A stretch of 61,302 nucleotides of DNA, from assembly GCF_945957265.1 (NCBI RefSeq), contig NZ_CAMFKO010000025.1:1-61302 (forward strand), given 5' to 3'. Made by a program: the position numbers and the translations under genes. The notes under the pieces are model-generated. The model ran no database searches. It was not told the origin of the DNA and saw nothing but the letters and a program-made list of their open reading frames with translations. How positions within the stretch are numbered: the first letter of the stretch is position 1; each line of letters opens with the position of its first letter. The DNA comes from an uncultured Dechloromonas sp. Lineage in GTDB: Bacteria > Pseudomonadota > Gammaproteobacteria > Burkholderiales > Rhodocyclaceae. Positions 8,934 through 17,627 of the stretch are shown here, one piece after another.

Positions 8934-9929
8934 TCAGCCCCCTGCGATATCCACGACAACGCGCCCCTTGGCGCGCCCGGCGATGTATTCGTCGAACATG
9001 GCCGGCAAGGCAGCAAACGGAATCCGCCGCGACATCGCCTCGAGATGCGGCGGGCGCAAGTCGGTCGCCAGGCGTTGCCAGACGCCGCTGCGATACGGCT
9101 CGCGGATATAGCCGGAATCGACGCCGAGCAAGGAAACCCCGCGCAGGATGAAGGGCATCACCGTGGTGTTCAGCGCATGGCTGGCGGCCAGGCCGATGCT
9201 GGCAATCGTCCCGCCCTGCACCATGGTGCTGGCGATCCAGGCCAGCACGTCGCCGCCCAGATTGTCGACCGCCCCCGCCCAGCGCCCGCGATCGAGCGGA
9301 CGGATCTTCGTCAGGTCGATGCTCTGGCGCATCAGCACCTCCGCAGCGCCCAGGCTGAGCAGATAGTCCCTTTCGCTTTCCTTCCCGGTCAGGGCAACGA
9401 CGTGGTAGCCGGCCCTGGCCAGCATATCGACCGCCAGGCTGCCGACCCCGCCGGTGGCGCCGGTCACGATGACCGGCCCCTTCTCGGGACGGAGACCGTT
9501 TTCCTCCATGCGCACGATGCCGAGGGCCGCGGTAAATCCGGCCGTCCCCAGCGCCATGGCGTCGTACAGCGACAAGCCGGCCGGCAGGGGCACCACCCAG
9601 TCGCCCGGCACGCGGGCCAGTTCGGCATAGCCGCCATGATGGGCGACGCCGATGTCGAAACTGGTGGCGATCACCGGATCGCCGGGCTTGAAGCGCGCAT
9701 CGTCGCTGGCGACGACGGTCCCCGACAAGTCGATGCCACCGACGCACGGAAAGCGACGAATGATCTTGCCGGCACCGGTCGCCGCCAGGGCATCCTTGTA
9801 ATTGATGCTCGAGTAGGCCACGCGGATCGTCACTTCGCCGGCATCCAGCTGGCTTTCGTTCATCTGGACGAAGCTGTTGCCGACCTTCCCGTCGCGCTCC
9901 TCAATCAACAGTGCCTTGAAAGAATCCAT
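8934..9929 (-). CDS. acuI: Acrylyl-CoA reductase / YhdH-family quinone oxidoreductase
   Basis: This 331-residue MDR-superfamily protein has the NADPH-binding VTGATGGVGS motif near residue 150 and the overall YhdH/AcuI pattern. AcuI reduces acryloyl-CoA to propionyl-CoA with NADPH, which protects against toxic acryloyl-CoA during acrylate, DMSP or 3-hydroxypropionate metabolism. Its placement upstream of a propionyl-CoA synthetase supports such a role. The start was set at MDSFKALL with a GGAG site; an upstream in-frame codon would add four residues. Confidence 0.82.
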   Translation of the reverse strand: MDSFKALLIEERDGKVGNSFVQMNESQLDAGEVTIRVAYSSINYKDALAATGAGKIIRRFPCVGGIDLSGTVVASDDARFKPGDPVIATSFDIGVAHHGGYAELARVPGDWVVPLPAGLSLYDAMALGTAGFTAALGIVRMEENGLRPEKGPVIVTGATGGVGSLAVDMLARAGYHVVALTGKESERDYLLSLGAAEVLMRQSIDLTKIRPLDRGRWAGAVDNLGGDVLAWIASTMVQGGTIASIGLAASHALNTTVMPFILRGVSLLGVDSGYIREPYRSGVWQRLATDLRPPHLEAMSRRIPFAALPAMFDEYIAGRAKGRVVVDIAGG

Positions 9930-9955
9930 TGCTCTCCTCACTCCTTGGAAAATAA

Positions 9956-9984
9956 ATTGTATTCATAATTATGGAGTATGAACA
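9956..9984 (-). promoter_or_regulatory. Candidate acuI promoter with inverted repeat
   Basis: On the minus strand TGTTCA and TACAAT boxes are spaced by 17 bases. Between them lies TTCATA-N9-TATGAA (9962-9982 on the plus strand), an inverted repeat that overlaps the spacer and the -35 box and could be an operator. Function is inferred. Confidence 0.4.
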
Positions 9985-10050
9985 TAGTCGTACCCCTCGA
10001 TTTTTTCAGCGCCTTTACAGCGCCCGGTTTTTCAAATACATTTCAGGGCT

Positions 10051-10557
10051 ATGCATAAAGTACTGGCCTCCCTGCTTCTGTCGGTTTCGCTGCTCGTCAG
10101 CGGGATCGGGGCGTCCACCGCTGCCGAGCAAGTCCGCAAGGATGAACAGCCGTCGTTTCTGGAACGTTACACCAACGCCGCACAGGATGTCATTCTGCAA
10201 GGCCTGAAGCTGGTCGGCGTCCGCTACCGCCTCGGCGGCAACAACGAGGACAGCGGCCTGGACTGCAGCGGCTTCGTCCGCCTCGTGTTCAAGGACAGCA
10301 TCGGCGCCTCCCTGCCGCGCACCGCCAAGGAAATGAGCGAGGTCGGCCAGCAGATCGACGCCAGCCAGCTGAAACCGGGCGACCTGGTGTTCTTCAACAC
10401 CATGCGCCGCACCTTCTCGCATGTCGGCATCTATCTCGGCGACAACCACTTCATGCACGCCCCGCGCACCGGCGCCGAAGTCCGCGTCGAAAGCATGGAC
10501 AGCAGCTACTGGGTCCAGCGCTACAACGGCGCCCGACGGATTCTCGAAGGCAACTGA
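10051..10557 (+). CDS. NlpC/P60 family peptidoglycan hydrolase
   Basis: A cleavable signal peptide (about residues 1-25, ending STAA-E) is followed by an NlpC/P60 domain. Catalytic residues are visible: Cys72 in DCSGF, His124 in SHVGIY and His136. Such enzymes cut peptide stems of peptidoglycan in the periplasm. At 168 residues it is a one-domain form without SH3 or LysM modules. A TTTACA-N17-TACATT pair ends eight bases before the ATG and may be its promoter. An intrinsic terminator follows directly, so it is monocistronic. Confidence 0.88.
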   Translation: MHKVLASLLLSVSLLVSGIGASTAAEQVRKDEQPSFLERYTNAAQDVILQGLKLVGVRYRLGGNNEDSGLDCSGFVRLVFKDSIGASLPRTAKEMSEVGQQIDASQLKPGDLVFFNTMRRTFSHVGIYLGDNHFMHAPRTGAEVRVESMDSSYWVQRYNGARRILEGN

Positions 10558-10563
10558 TCGATC

Positions 10564-10588
10564 AAGCGGCTTGCAAGCCGCTTTTTTT
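10564..10588 (+). terminator. Intrinsic terminator after the NlpC/P60 gene
   Basis: The inverted repeat AAGCGGCTTG/CAAGCCGCTT is followed by a run of seven T. It separates the hydrolase gene from the iron-transport gene. Confidence 0.85.
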
Positions 10589-10600
10589 ACGCCAACTTTC

Positions 10601-10619
10601 GATAACCATTCTCATTTAC
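10601..10619. promoter_or_regulatory. Fur-box-like site upstream of fbpA
   Basis: GATAACCATTCTCATTTAC matches 13 of 19 positions of the classical Fur consensus, including both outer ends. It overlaps the -35 box of the candidate fbpA promoter. Iron-dependent repression of fbpA is the natural reading. Confidence 0.55.
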
Positions 10620-10643
10620 ACCTTACATTCCTGACGGTAAACT
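10615..10643 (+). promoter_or_regulatory. Candidate fbpA promoter
   Basis: TTTACA and TAAACT are separated by 17 bases. The -35 box overlaps the Fur-like site. A transcript would carry a ~27-base leader with a GGAG ribosome site. Confidence 0.5.
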
Positions 10644-10676
10644 GACGGGATGTCCAAACCACACTGGAGTTGCTCG

Positions 10677-11693
10677 ATGAAACTGAAATTCGGTCTAGTT
10701 GCCGCCGCTGTCCTGTCGCTGATGAATGCCGCCACGGCCGAGGAAAAAGTCCTCAACCTGTATTCCGCCCGCCACTACCAGACCGACGAGGCGCTCTACA
10801 GCAACTTCACGCAACAGACCGGCATCAAGATCAACCGGATCGAAGGCAAGGAAGAGGAACTGCTCGAGCGCCTCAAGAACGAAGGCGCCAACAGCCCGGC
10901 CGACGTCTTCCTGACCGTCGATGCGGCCCGCCTGGCCAAGGCCCACGAACTGAGCCTGTTCGCCCCGGTCGCCTCGAAAACACTGGAAACCCGCATCCCG
11001 GCCCACCTCCGCACCGAGGACTGGTTCTCCTTCTCGACGCGCGCCCGCGTCATCGTCTTCAACAAGACCCAACTCAAGGCGGAAGACGTCCAGAACTACG
11101 CCGACCTGGCCAATCCCAAGCTGAAGGGCAAGCTCTGTTCACGCTCCGGCTCGCACCCCTACAACCTGTCGCTGATGGCGTCGATCATTGCCCACCAGGG
11201 CGAAGCCAAGGCCGAGGAAGTGGCCCGCGGCATGGTCGCCAACTTCGCCCGCGCCCCCAAGGGTGGCGACACCGACCAGATCAAGGCGGTGGCCGCCGGC
11301 GAATGCGGCGTGACCATCTCGAACACCTACTACGTGGCCCGCCTGCTGCGTTCGACCAAGCCGGAAGAAATCAAGCTGATGGAGAAGGTCGGCATCGTCT
11401 GGCCCGATCAGAATGGCAGCGGCGCCCACATCAACGTTTCCGGCGGCGGCATGCTGAAGAACGCGCCGAACAAGGCGGCTGCCGTCAAGTTCCTCGAGTA
11501 CCTGGCATCCGACCAGGCGCAGCGCTACTTTGCCGACGGCAACAACGAATGGCCGGTCGTGGAAAGCGTCAAGGTCGCCAACCCGGCCCTCGAATCGATG
11601 GGCAAGTTCAAGGCCGACAAGCTGCCGGTCAAGAACCTGGCGATGTACCAGACCAAGGCCCAGATCATTTTCGATCGCGCCGGCTTCAAGTAA
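10677..11693 (+). CDS. fbpA: Ferric iron ABC transporter, periplasmic binding protein
   Basis: The 338-residue protein starts with a signal peptide (about residues 1-21, ending ATAEE) and continues as a FbpA/FutA-type iron binder. The N-terminal NLYSARHYQTDEALY motif carries the iron-ligand Tyr region, and the SNTYYVARL segment carries the paired tyrosines that bind Fe(III). It delivers iron to the FbpB permease. The ATG at MKLKFG has a GGAG site; an upstream ATG would add nine residues before the signal. A Fur-like box lies upstream. Permease and ATPase genes are close but not in the same transcription unit. Confidence 0.88.
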   Translation: MKLKFGLVAAAVLSLMNAATAEEKVLNLYSARHYQTDEALYSNFTQQTGIKINRIEGKEEELLERLKNEGANSPADVFLTVDAARLAKAHELSLFAPVASKTLETRIPAHLRTEDWFSFSTRARVIVFNKTQLKAEDVQNYADLANPKLKGKLCSRSGSHPYNLSLMASIIAHQGEAKAEEVARGMVANFARAPKGGDTDQIKAVAAGECGVTISNTYYVARLLRSTKPEEIKLMEKVGIVWPDQNGSGAHINVSGGGMLKNAPNKAAAVKFLEYLASDQAQRYFADGNNEWPVVESVKVANPALESMGKFKADKLPVKNLAMYQTKAQIIFDRAGFK

Positions 11694-11751
11694 GACCTCG
11701 TCAAGCTCCGGGGAATTCCCTACAATCCGACTCCTCAAAGGCGTTTGATTG

Positions 11752-12333
11752 ATGACAGAAAAAGGACTTCCCCCGAGCAAGCTGATCCGTGCCATACGCG
11801 CCGCTCGCCTGAGCGGCGTTGTCATTGCACTGGATGACGGCGCCGACCTCGAAGAGGTCGACGTTCATGGACATGGCGGCCTGCCGCTGCGCACGGCCTG
11901 CTTCGAAGGCAACCTGGCCATCGTGCGGGAATTGCTGATCCGCGGCGCCGACCCGAATGCCAGCGCCGCCGACGGGGTCGGCGCCCCGCTCCGCCTCGCC
12001 TTGAGACGCGGGCATCACGAAATTGCCGCCGTATTGATCCAGGAAGGGGCCCGCCCGCCCGCCGGCCTGACGATTCCGCAGGACGTTCTGGGCATCAGGA
12101 GCGCCCCCCTGCCCGGAGCAGCCGTCGTGCCCACGCTGCCCGACACGCCGCCGGCCGACAACCTCATCGAATTCACGCCAAGCCAGCTGTCGTTCCACAA
12201 GCCGGGAACAGCCGCCCCTACGTCAGCCGAAGCCTTTGGCACCGCCACCAATGCCATCTCCGCCGACCTGCTCTTTCTGGACGCAGACGAAATCCCGCCC
12301 ATTTCCTGGGAGTCGCCGTTCGCTAAGCAATAG
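11752..12333 (+). CDS. Ankyrin-repeat protein
   Basis: The 193-residue protein has no signal peptide. Residues ~10-105 contain about three ankyrin repeats, for example GGLPLRTACFEGNLAIVRELLIRGADPN in shape, followed by a low-complexity Pro/Ala/Thr tail. Ankyrin repeats mediate protein contacts; no enzyme motif is present. A TTG just before the ATG is a weaker start. It lies 58 bases after fbpA. It resembles the ankyrin gene near 43.6-44.0 kb in its opening (LxxAIRAxRLxxV), suggesting paralogs. Confidence 0.75.
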   Translation: MTEKGLPPSKLIRAIRAARLSGVVIALDDGADLEEVDVHGHGGLPLRTACFEGNLAIVRELLIRGADPNASAADGVGAPLRLALRRGHHEIAAVLIQEGARPPAGLTIPQDVLGIRSAPLPGAAVVPTLPDTPPADNLIEFTPSQLSFHKPGTAAPTSAEAFGTATNAISADLLFLDADEIPPISWESPFAKQ

Positions 12334-12362
12334 GCCGCAGGGCCGCTGAAGGAGTCCGTCCG

Positions 12363-14000
12363 CTACGGACGGCGGGCGGCCGATATCTGCCGCGACAAGG
12401 CGATCAACGGCAGCAAGCCGACCACGACAATCGCCAGGGCTGCCGTCGATGCTTCGGCCAGCCGTTCGTCGGAGGCCAGCGTATAGGCCTGGGTCGCCAG
12501 GGTATCGAAATTGAAGGGGCGCATCACCAGCGTCGCCGGCAATTCCTTCATGACATCCACGAAGACCAGCAGCCCTGCCGTCAGCAGGCTGCCGCGCAGC
12601 ATCGGCACATGCACGCGGCGCATCGTCTCGCCCTGCCCCAGGCCGAGGCTGCGCGCCGCATCGTCCATGTTCGGCGTGATCTTGCCCAGGCTGGACTCCA
12701 CCGTATGCAGCGCCACCGCCAGGAAACGCACGAGATAGGCATAGATCAGCGCCGCGATGCCGCCGGTCAGCAGCAAGCCGGGGTTATGGCCGAACCATGC
12801 CTGCCACTGCCCGGCCAGCCAGTTGTCGAGGCGGGTTACCGGGATCAGCACGCCGACCGCGATCACCGCGCCGGGAACGGCATAACCCAGGCCGACCAGA
12901 CGATTCAGGCCGGTCGCCAGCGCACCTTTCGAAAGACGCGCCCCGTAGGCGAGCAGCAAGGCCAGCAATACGCCGATCGCCGCCGTCGCCCCGGCCAGCA
13001 CGAAACTATTGCGCGACAGCATCAGGAAACGCTCACCGAACTGGGCATCGCCCTCGGTCAAGGCCATCTTGAGCAGGAGCCCGGCCGGCACCAGGAAGCC
13101 CAGCAACAGCGGCAAGGCGCAGCCGACGACCGCCAGGGCGGCGGAGAAGCCCTGCAAGCGCGCCCCGGCCATCGGGCGGTTGCGCCCCGTCGTGTTGTGG
13201 TAGCGCGCCCGCCCCCGGGATATCCGCTCGGCCATCAGCAGGAAGAGCACGAAAGCCAGCAGCATGGCGGCCAGTTGCGCGGCGGCGATGCGATCGCCCA
13301 GCGAGAACCAGGCGCGGTAGATGCCGGTGGTGAAGGTATTGACCGCAAAGTAGGCCACCGTGCCGTAGTCGGCCAGCGTCTCCATCAGCGCCAGCGCCAC
13401 GCCGGCGACGATGGCCGGGCGCGCCAGCGGCAGCGACACTGCGAAGAAGGCGCGCCACGGCCCCATGCCCAGCGTCCGCGCCGCCTCCAGCATGCCGCTG
13501 GCGCGCTCGAGGAAAGCCGTCCGCGCCAGCAGGTAAACGTAGGGGTAGAGCACGCAGACGAACATCAGCATCGCCCCGGGCAGGGTGCGGATGTCCGGGA
13601 ACCAGTAGTCGCCGTGCTCCCAGCCGAAGGTGTCGCGCAGGAAAGTCTGCACCGGCCCGACGAACTGCAGGAAATCGGTATAGACGTAAGCCATCACGTA
13701 GGCCGGCACGGCGAGCGGCAGCACCAGCGCCCACTCGAAAAAGCGCCGCCCCGGGAATTCGTGCATCGCCGTCAGCCAGGCGGTCGTCACGCCCAATGTC
13801 CCGACGCCGAGGCCGACGCCCAGGCAGAGCCACAGCGAATTGACGATGTAATCCGGCAGCACCGTCGAGGCGAGGTGCGCCCAGGTTTCGCTCGTCCCGC
13901 CGGCAAACAGGTTGAGTCCCACGCTGGCAACCGGCAGGCCGGCCAGCAGGGCGACCGCGAGGCCGACGATCAACAGGGGAGAGTAAGAGGCGATGCGCAT
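12363..14000 (-). CDS. fbpB: Ferric iron ABC transporter, fused permease
   Basis: The 545-residue membrane protein holds two copies of the binding-protein-dependent permease domain, each with an EAA-type loop: EAARTLGMG near residue 171 and DAARSLGLG near residue 446. About twelve membrane helices are expected. It forms the channel of the Fbp system. It is transcribed towards the ankyrin gene and divergent from fbpC across only 30 bases. Confidence 0.88.
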   Translation of the reverse strand: MRIASYSPLLIVGLAVALLAGLPVASVGLNLFAGGTSETWAHLASTVLPDYIVNSLWLCLGVGLGVGTLGVTTAWLTAMHEFPGRRFFEWALVLPLAVPAYVMAYVYTDFLQFVGPVQTFLRDTFGWEHGDYWFPDIRTLPGAMLMFVCVLYPYVYLLARTAFLERASGMLEAARTLGMGPWRAFFAVSLPLARPAIVAGVALALMETLADYGTVAYFAVNTFTTGIYRAWFSLGDRIAAAQLAAMLLAFVLFLLMAERISRGRARYHNTTGRNRPMAGARLQGFSAALAVVGCALPLLLGFLVPAGLLLKMALTEGDAQFGERFLMLSRNSFVLAGATAAIGVLLALLLAYGARLSKGALATGLNRLVGLGYAVPGAVIAVGVLIPVTRLDNWLAGQWQAWFGHNPGLLLTGGIAALIYAYLVRFLAVALHTVESSLGKITPNMDDAARSLGLGQGETMRRVHVPMLRGSLLTAGLLVFVDVMKELPATLVMRPFNFDTLATQAYTLASDERLAEASTAALAIVVVGLLPLIALSRQISAARRP

Positions 14001-14004
14001 GCTT

Positions 14005-14023
14005 GTGAATGCGAATTATAATC
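14005..14023. promoter_or_regulatory. Fur-like box with overlapping divergent -10 boxes (fbpB/fbpC)
   Basis: The 30-base spacer holds GTGAATGCGAATTATAATC, 13 of 19 matches to the Fur consensus. Within it, TATAAT reads on the plus strand (14017-14022) and also on the minus strand (plus-strand ATTATA, 14015-14020). So both genes may start from one shared AT core with very short leaders, under one Fur site. No good -35 boxes are seen. Confidence 0.5.
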
Positions 14024-14030
14024 GACCGCT

Positions 14031-15113
14031 ATGGCTCAACTTGAACTAAATGGCGTCGTTCAGCGCTATGGCGCCCATACCGTCGTCGATGGCGTCGACT
14101 TCCGTCTCGAGGCCGGCAGCATCGCCTGCCTGCTCGGGCCGTCGGGCTGCGGCAAGACGACGCTGCTGCGCTGCATCGCGGGCTTCGAGGAAATCGCCGA
14201 TGGCGAAATCCGGCTGCACGGCGAGGTGGTCAGCCAGGCCGGCCGGTCCACGCCGCCTGAGAAGCGCCGCATCGGCATGGTCTTTCAGGACTACGCCCTC
14301 TTCCCGCACCTGACCGTCGAGCAGAATGTCGCCTTCGGACTGGGCCGCAAGCCGGCCGAGGACGCCCACCTGCGCGTCCGCCAGCTGCTCGCCACGGTCG
14401 GCCTGCACGGCCAGGGAAACAAATACCCGCACGAACTCTCCGGCGGCCAGCAGCAGCGGGTCGCCCTGGCCCGCGCGCTGGCCCCCCGCCCCAACCTGAT
14501 CCTGCTCGACGAGCCCTTCTCCAACCTCGACGTCGGCCTGCGCGAGCGGCTCTCGGTCGAGGTGCGCGAAATCCTCAAGCGCGAAGGCTCGACCGCCATC
14601 ATGGTCACCCACGACCAGCACGAGGCCTTCGCCATGGCCGACGAGATCGGCATCATGTACGAAGGGCGCATCCAGCAATGGGATGTGCCGTACAACCTCT
14701 ACCACCGGCCGGCCAACCGCTTCGTCGCCGATTTCGTCGGCCAGGGCGTGCTGCTGCCCGGGGTCGTCGCCGGCGGCACCAATGTCGACATGGAACTCGG
14801 CCAGCTGGTTTCCGACATCCCGGTCGAATGCAGCGAGACCTGCGCCAACTGCGCCGACGGCTGCGATGTCGACGTGCTGCTCAGGCCCGACGACGTGGTC
14901 CATGACGACCGCAGCCCCCTGCAGGCCGAAGTGCTGCACAAGGCCTTCCGCGGTGCCGACATCCTGTACACCCTGCGCCTGGCCAGCGGCGCCGAGGTGC
15001 TGTCGCTGGTTCCCTCGCACCACAATCATGCCCTGGGTGAAAAAATCGGCATCCGCCTCGATGCCGACCACGTGATCGCCTTCAAGAAACAGTCGCACCA
15101 CGATCACGCGTGA
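14031..15113 (+). CDS. fbpC: Ferric iron ABC transporter, ATP-binding protein
   Basis: The 360-residue ATPase has Walker A GPSGCGKTT (36-44), the signature LSGGQQQR (136-143), Walker B LILLDEP and H-loop VTHD. The C-terminal regulatory part carries four cysteines, C267, C271, C274 and C278 (CX3CX2CX3C), which could bind a metal or Fe-S centre and report iron status. The C-terminus ends in HHDHA. It supplies energy to FbpAB. Its stop overlaps the aat start (GTGA). Confidence 0.9.
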   Translation: MAQLELNGVVQRYGAHTVVDGVDFRLEAGSIACLLGPSGCGKTTLLRCIAGFEEIADGEIRLHGEVVSQAGRSTPPEKRRIGMVFQDYALFPHLTVEQNVAFGLGRKPAEDAHLRVRQLLATVGLHGQGNKYPHELSGGQQQRVALARALAPRPNLILLDEPFSNLDVGLRERLSVEVREILKREGSTAIMVTHDQHEAFAMADEIGIMYEGRIQQWDVPYNLYHRPANRFVADFVGQGVLLPGVVAGGTNVDMELGQLVSDIPVECSETCANCADGCDVDVLLRPDDVVHDDRSPLQAEVLHKAFRGADILYTLRLASGAEVLSLVPSHHNHALGEKIGIRLDADHVIAFKKQSHHDHA

Positions 15114-15799
15114 TCCCGTACCTCAGCCCGTTCGACGCTTTCCCGCCCGTCGAATCGGCACGCCAGGACATGGACGGCCTGCTCGCCATCGGCGGCAGCC
15201 TGGACCCCGAACGGATACTCGATGCCTACCGGCGCGGCATTTTCCCCTGGGGCACGGTCGAAGGGCACCCCTTGTGGTACAGCCCCGACCCGCGCATGGT
15301 GCTTTTCCCGGCAGAGTTCCGCCTGACCCGCTCGCTCGACAAGGCCGTCCGGCGCGGGCGCTTCACCGTCCGTTTCGACGGCGACTTCCGCGCGGTCATC
15401 GCGCAGTGCGCCAAAACGCCGCGCCCCGGCCAGAACGGCACCTGGATCAGCGACGACATGTTCGCCGCCTATTCCCGCCTGCACGAACTTGGCTGGGCCC
15501 ACTCGGTCGAAACCTACGAGGGAGACACCCTGGTCGGCGGCCTGTACGGGCTGGCCATCGGCCGCATGTTCTACGGCGAGTCGATGTTCTCCCACCGGAC
15601 CGACGCATCGAAGGTCGCCTTTGCTCATCTGGTGCGTTATCTTGTTGCCAACCAATTCGGGATGATTGACTGCCAGATGTACACCGATCACCTCGCCTCG
15701 CTCGGCGGCCGGGAGATTCCGCGCCAGGACTTCCAGCACCGGCTCGCCGCGCTGATCGCCGCGGGCAGCCCGCGTTCGGCCTGGACAACCGAGCAATAG
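15110..15799 (+). CDS. aat: Leucyl/phenylalanyl-tRNA--protein transferase
   Basis: The 229-residue product has the Aat core: GLLAIGGSL, the FPWG motif near residue 45, and MFYGESMFS near residue 143. It transfers Leu or Phe from tRNA to proteins with N-terminal Lys or Arg, marking them for ClpS-ClpAP. It starts with GTG, whose last two bases begin the fbpC stop, so it is coupled to fbpC. bpt follows two bases after its stop. Confidence 0.92.
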   Translation: MIPYLSPFDAFPPVESARQDMDGLLAIGGSLDPERILDAYRRGIFPWGTVEGHPLWYSPDPRMVLFPAEFRLTRSLDKAVRRGRFTVRFDGDFRAVIAQCAKTPRPGQNGTWISDDMFAAYSRLHELGWAHSVETYEGDTLVGGLYGLAIGRMFYGESMFSHRTDASKVAFAHLVRYLVANQFGMIDCQMYTDHLASLGGREIPRQDFQHRLAALIAAGSPRSAWTTEQ

Positions 15800-15801
15800 C
15801 C

Positions 15802-16545
15802 ATGGCCCAGCCCGACGACGCCGAACTGCCCTTCTCCTTGCTGCTCTACTACGCAACCTCGCCCTATCCGTGCAGTTACCTGCCGGACCGCGAAGCCCGC
15901 TCGCAAGTCGCCACCCCCGCCCACCTGATCGACGGCGAAATCTATAGTTCGCTCGTTCGTGCCGGCTTCCGGCGCAGCGGCATCTTCACTTACCGCCCGC
16001 ATTGCGACCATTGCCGTGCCTGCATTCCGGTCCGCCTGCCGGTCGCCGACCTCGAACCCAACCGCAGCCAGCGCCGGGCCATGAAGCGCCACGCCAACCT
16101 GCGGGCGCGCGAACTGCCGCTGTTTTACGACGAAGAGCACTACGCCCTCTACAACCGCTACCAGCAGTCCCGCCACCCGGGCGGCGGCATGGACGAGGAC
16201 AGCCACGAGCAGTACGCCCAGTTCCTGCTGCAAAGCCGCGTCGACACGCGGCTGATCGAGTTCCGCGACGAACAGGCGATCCGCATGGTGAGCCTGATCG
16301 ATGTGCTCGACGACGGACTCTCCTCGGTCTACACCTTCTACGACCCGGATGTCCCGGCGGCCAGCTACGGCACCTACAACATCCTCTGGCAGGCCGCCCA
16401 GACCAAGACGCTCGGCCTGCCCTACCTGTACCTCGGCTACTGGATTGCCGAAAGCCGCAAGATGGCCTACAAAGCCGCCTTCCGACCCATCGAAGGCCTC
16501 ATCGAAGGCCGCTGGACAACGCTTCCCGAACTCGACCGCGCATGA
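15802..16545 (+). CDS. bpt: Aspartate/glutamate leucyltransferase
   Basis: The 247-residue product belongs to the Ate1-like family found in bacteria as Bpt. It has [14 protein letters not shown] near the start, the cysteine pair in HCDHCRAC (residues ~67-74), and SRHPGGGMD in the middle. Bpt adds Leu to proteins with N-terminal Asp or Glu. Together with aat next to it, both arms of the bacterial N-degron pathway are present. It overlaps the next gene by four bases. Confidence 0.92.
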   Translation: MAQPDDAELPFSLLLYYATSPYPCSYLPDREARSQVATPAHLIDGEIYSSLVRAGFRRSGIFTYRPHCDHCRACIPVRLPVADLEPNRSQRRAMKRHANLRARELPLFYDEEHYALYNRYQQSRHPGGGMDEDSHEQYAQFLLQSRVDTRLIEFRDEQAIRMVSLIDVLDDGLSSVYTFYDPDVPAASYGTYNILWQAAQTKTLGLPYLYLGYWIAESRKMAYKAAFRPIEGLIEGRWTTLPELDRA

Positions 16546-17234
16546 AAATCCCTGCCCTGCTGCTCCTTCTTGTCGCCTGCTCCGCCCACGCCGCCGACGA
16601 CCGCCTCCCCTACGCCTGCGACAACGGCAGTCGCCTGGAGATCGGCTTTAGCGCCGATGCCGAGGGCCGCGCGCTCGCCACCCTGCATTTCGCCGACGAG
16701 GCGGTGGCGCTGCCGCAAGTCCCCGCCGCCTCCGGCGTGCTCTACCGCCGCGGCGAGATCCGTCTGCACACCAAGGGCGACGACGCCGTGCTCGAGGACG
16801 GCAAGGGCAACCTGCGCCGCTGCACGCGCGGCGCCGTGCCGCCGCCTTCGCCGGCAAGCGCTCCCGCCGGCACGCCCGCAGCCGCCAGCAGCTTCATCGA
16901 GATCGGCGGCACGGTCAGCTACCTGGCGCGGATCGCCCTGCCGCCCAACGCCATCCTCACCATCCGGGTCCAGGACATCGCCCGGGCCGGCGCACCGGCC
17001 CGCGTCCTGGTCGAGCAGCGCTACGAACTGAACGGTGCCCAGGTGCCCATCCCCTTCTCGGCCACCATCGACCGCGACCTGCTCGACAACAAGGCCCGCC
17101 TCTCGGTCAGCGCCCGCATCGAACACCGGGGCAAGCTGCGCTTCATCAGCGACCGGGTTTATTCCCCGCTCAAGGATGGCCAGCCGGTGCCGGTCGACAT
17201 CGTCCTCAAACCCGTCGCCACAACGGCGCGCTGA
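16542..17234 (+). CDS. Secreted MliC-YbaY two-domain protein
   Basis: A signal peptide (about residues 1-18, ending AHA) precedes a MliC-like domain (residues ~25-90, with [11 protein letters not shown] and a closing RRC) and a YbaY-like beta domain (~120-225, with [19 protein letters not shown]). The linker is Ala/Pro-rich. MliC proteins inhibit C-type lysozyme; YbaY is an envelope domain of unclear role. The signal ends VACSAHA; Cys12 might be lipidated, but no clear lipobox follows. The start overlaps the bpt stop (ATGA). Confidence 0.75.
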   Translation: MKIPALLLLLVACSAHAADDRLPYACDNGSRLEIGFSADAEGRALATLHFADEAVALPQVPAASGVLYRRGEIRLHTKGDDAVLEDGKGNLRRCTRGAVPPPSPASAPAGTPAAASSFIEIGGTVSYLARIALPPNAILTIRVQDIARAGAPARVLVEQRYELNGAQVPIPFSATIDRDLLDNKARLSVSARIEHRGKLRFISDRVYSPLKDGQPVPVDIVLKPVATTAR

Positions 17235-17237
17235 CCC

Positions 17238-17627
17238 ATGCGCCGCCTGCTCGCCGTCATGGCGCTCGCCATGCCGCTCCTGGCCCACGCCCAGACCGTC
17301 GCCTGCCACCTGGCCTACGGCGGCGAAACGCAGCTTATCGAAGCCTCCCCCGAGAACGCCCCCTACGCCGGAGCGCCGACCGCCATCGGCTCCTTCTTCC
17401 TGTTCCGCATCGTCTTCGTGCGCGAACCGGCCGATCTCGCCCGCATCAACCTCTACGTCCACGCCGACCTCGGCGAAGCGCCGATTCCGCTGCAGCACGC
17501 CAGCCACCCCGTCCCGGTGCGCAACCAGGAGCGCTACGGCTTCACCGGCCTGCAGCGCATCTACGAACCCAAGCGCGAAAGCGAGCTGCAATACTGGTGC
17601 GAACTCCGCGAAACGGCCCGCCGATGA
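17238..17627 (+). CDS. Small secreted protein of unknown function
   Basis: The 129-residue product has a signal peptide (to about residue 18, LLAHAQ) and then a compact region with two cysteines (CHLAYGG and YWCELRE), likely forming a disulfide in the periplasm. I do not recognise the family. It lies three bases after the MliC-YbaY gene and overlaps capA by four, so it is co-expressed with envelope genes. Confidence 0.7.
   Translation: MRRLLAVMALAMPLLAHAQTVACHLAYGGETQLIEASPENAPYAGAPTAIGSFFLFRIVFVREPADLARINLYVHADLGEAPIPLQHASHPVPVRNQERYGFTGLQRIYEPKRESELQYWCELRETARR

Noticed and set aside
12340..12375. Terminator hairpin between the ankyrin gene and fbpB
   Set aside because: A short inverted repeat (GTCCGTCCG/CGGACGG) is present but without a T run, and it overlaps the fbpB stop.
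12609..14021. Long open frame of ~470 codons opposite fbpB
   Set aside because: It is antisense to a clear permease gene, is rich in Gln/Arg/His as GC-rich shadow frames are, and shows no domain.
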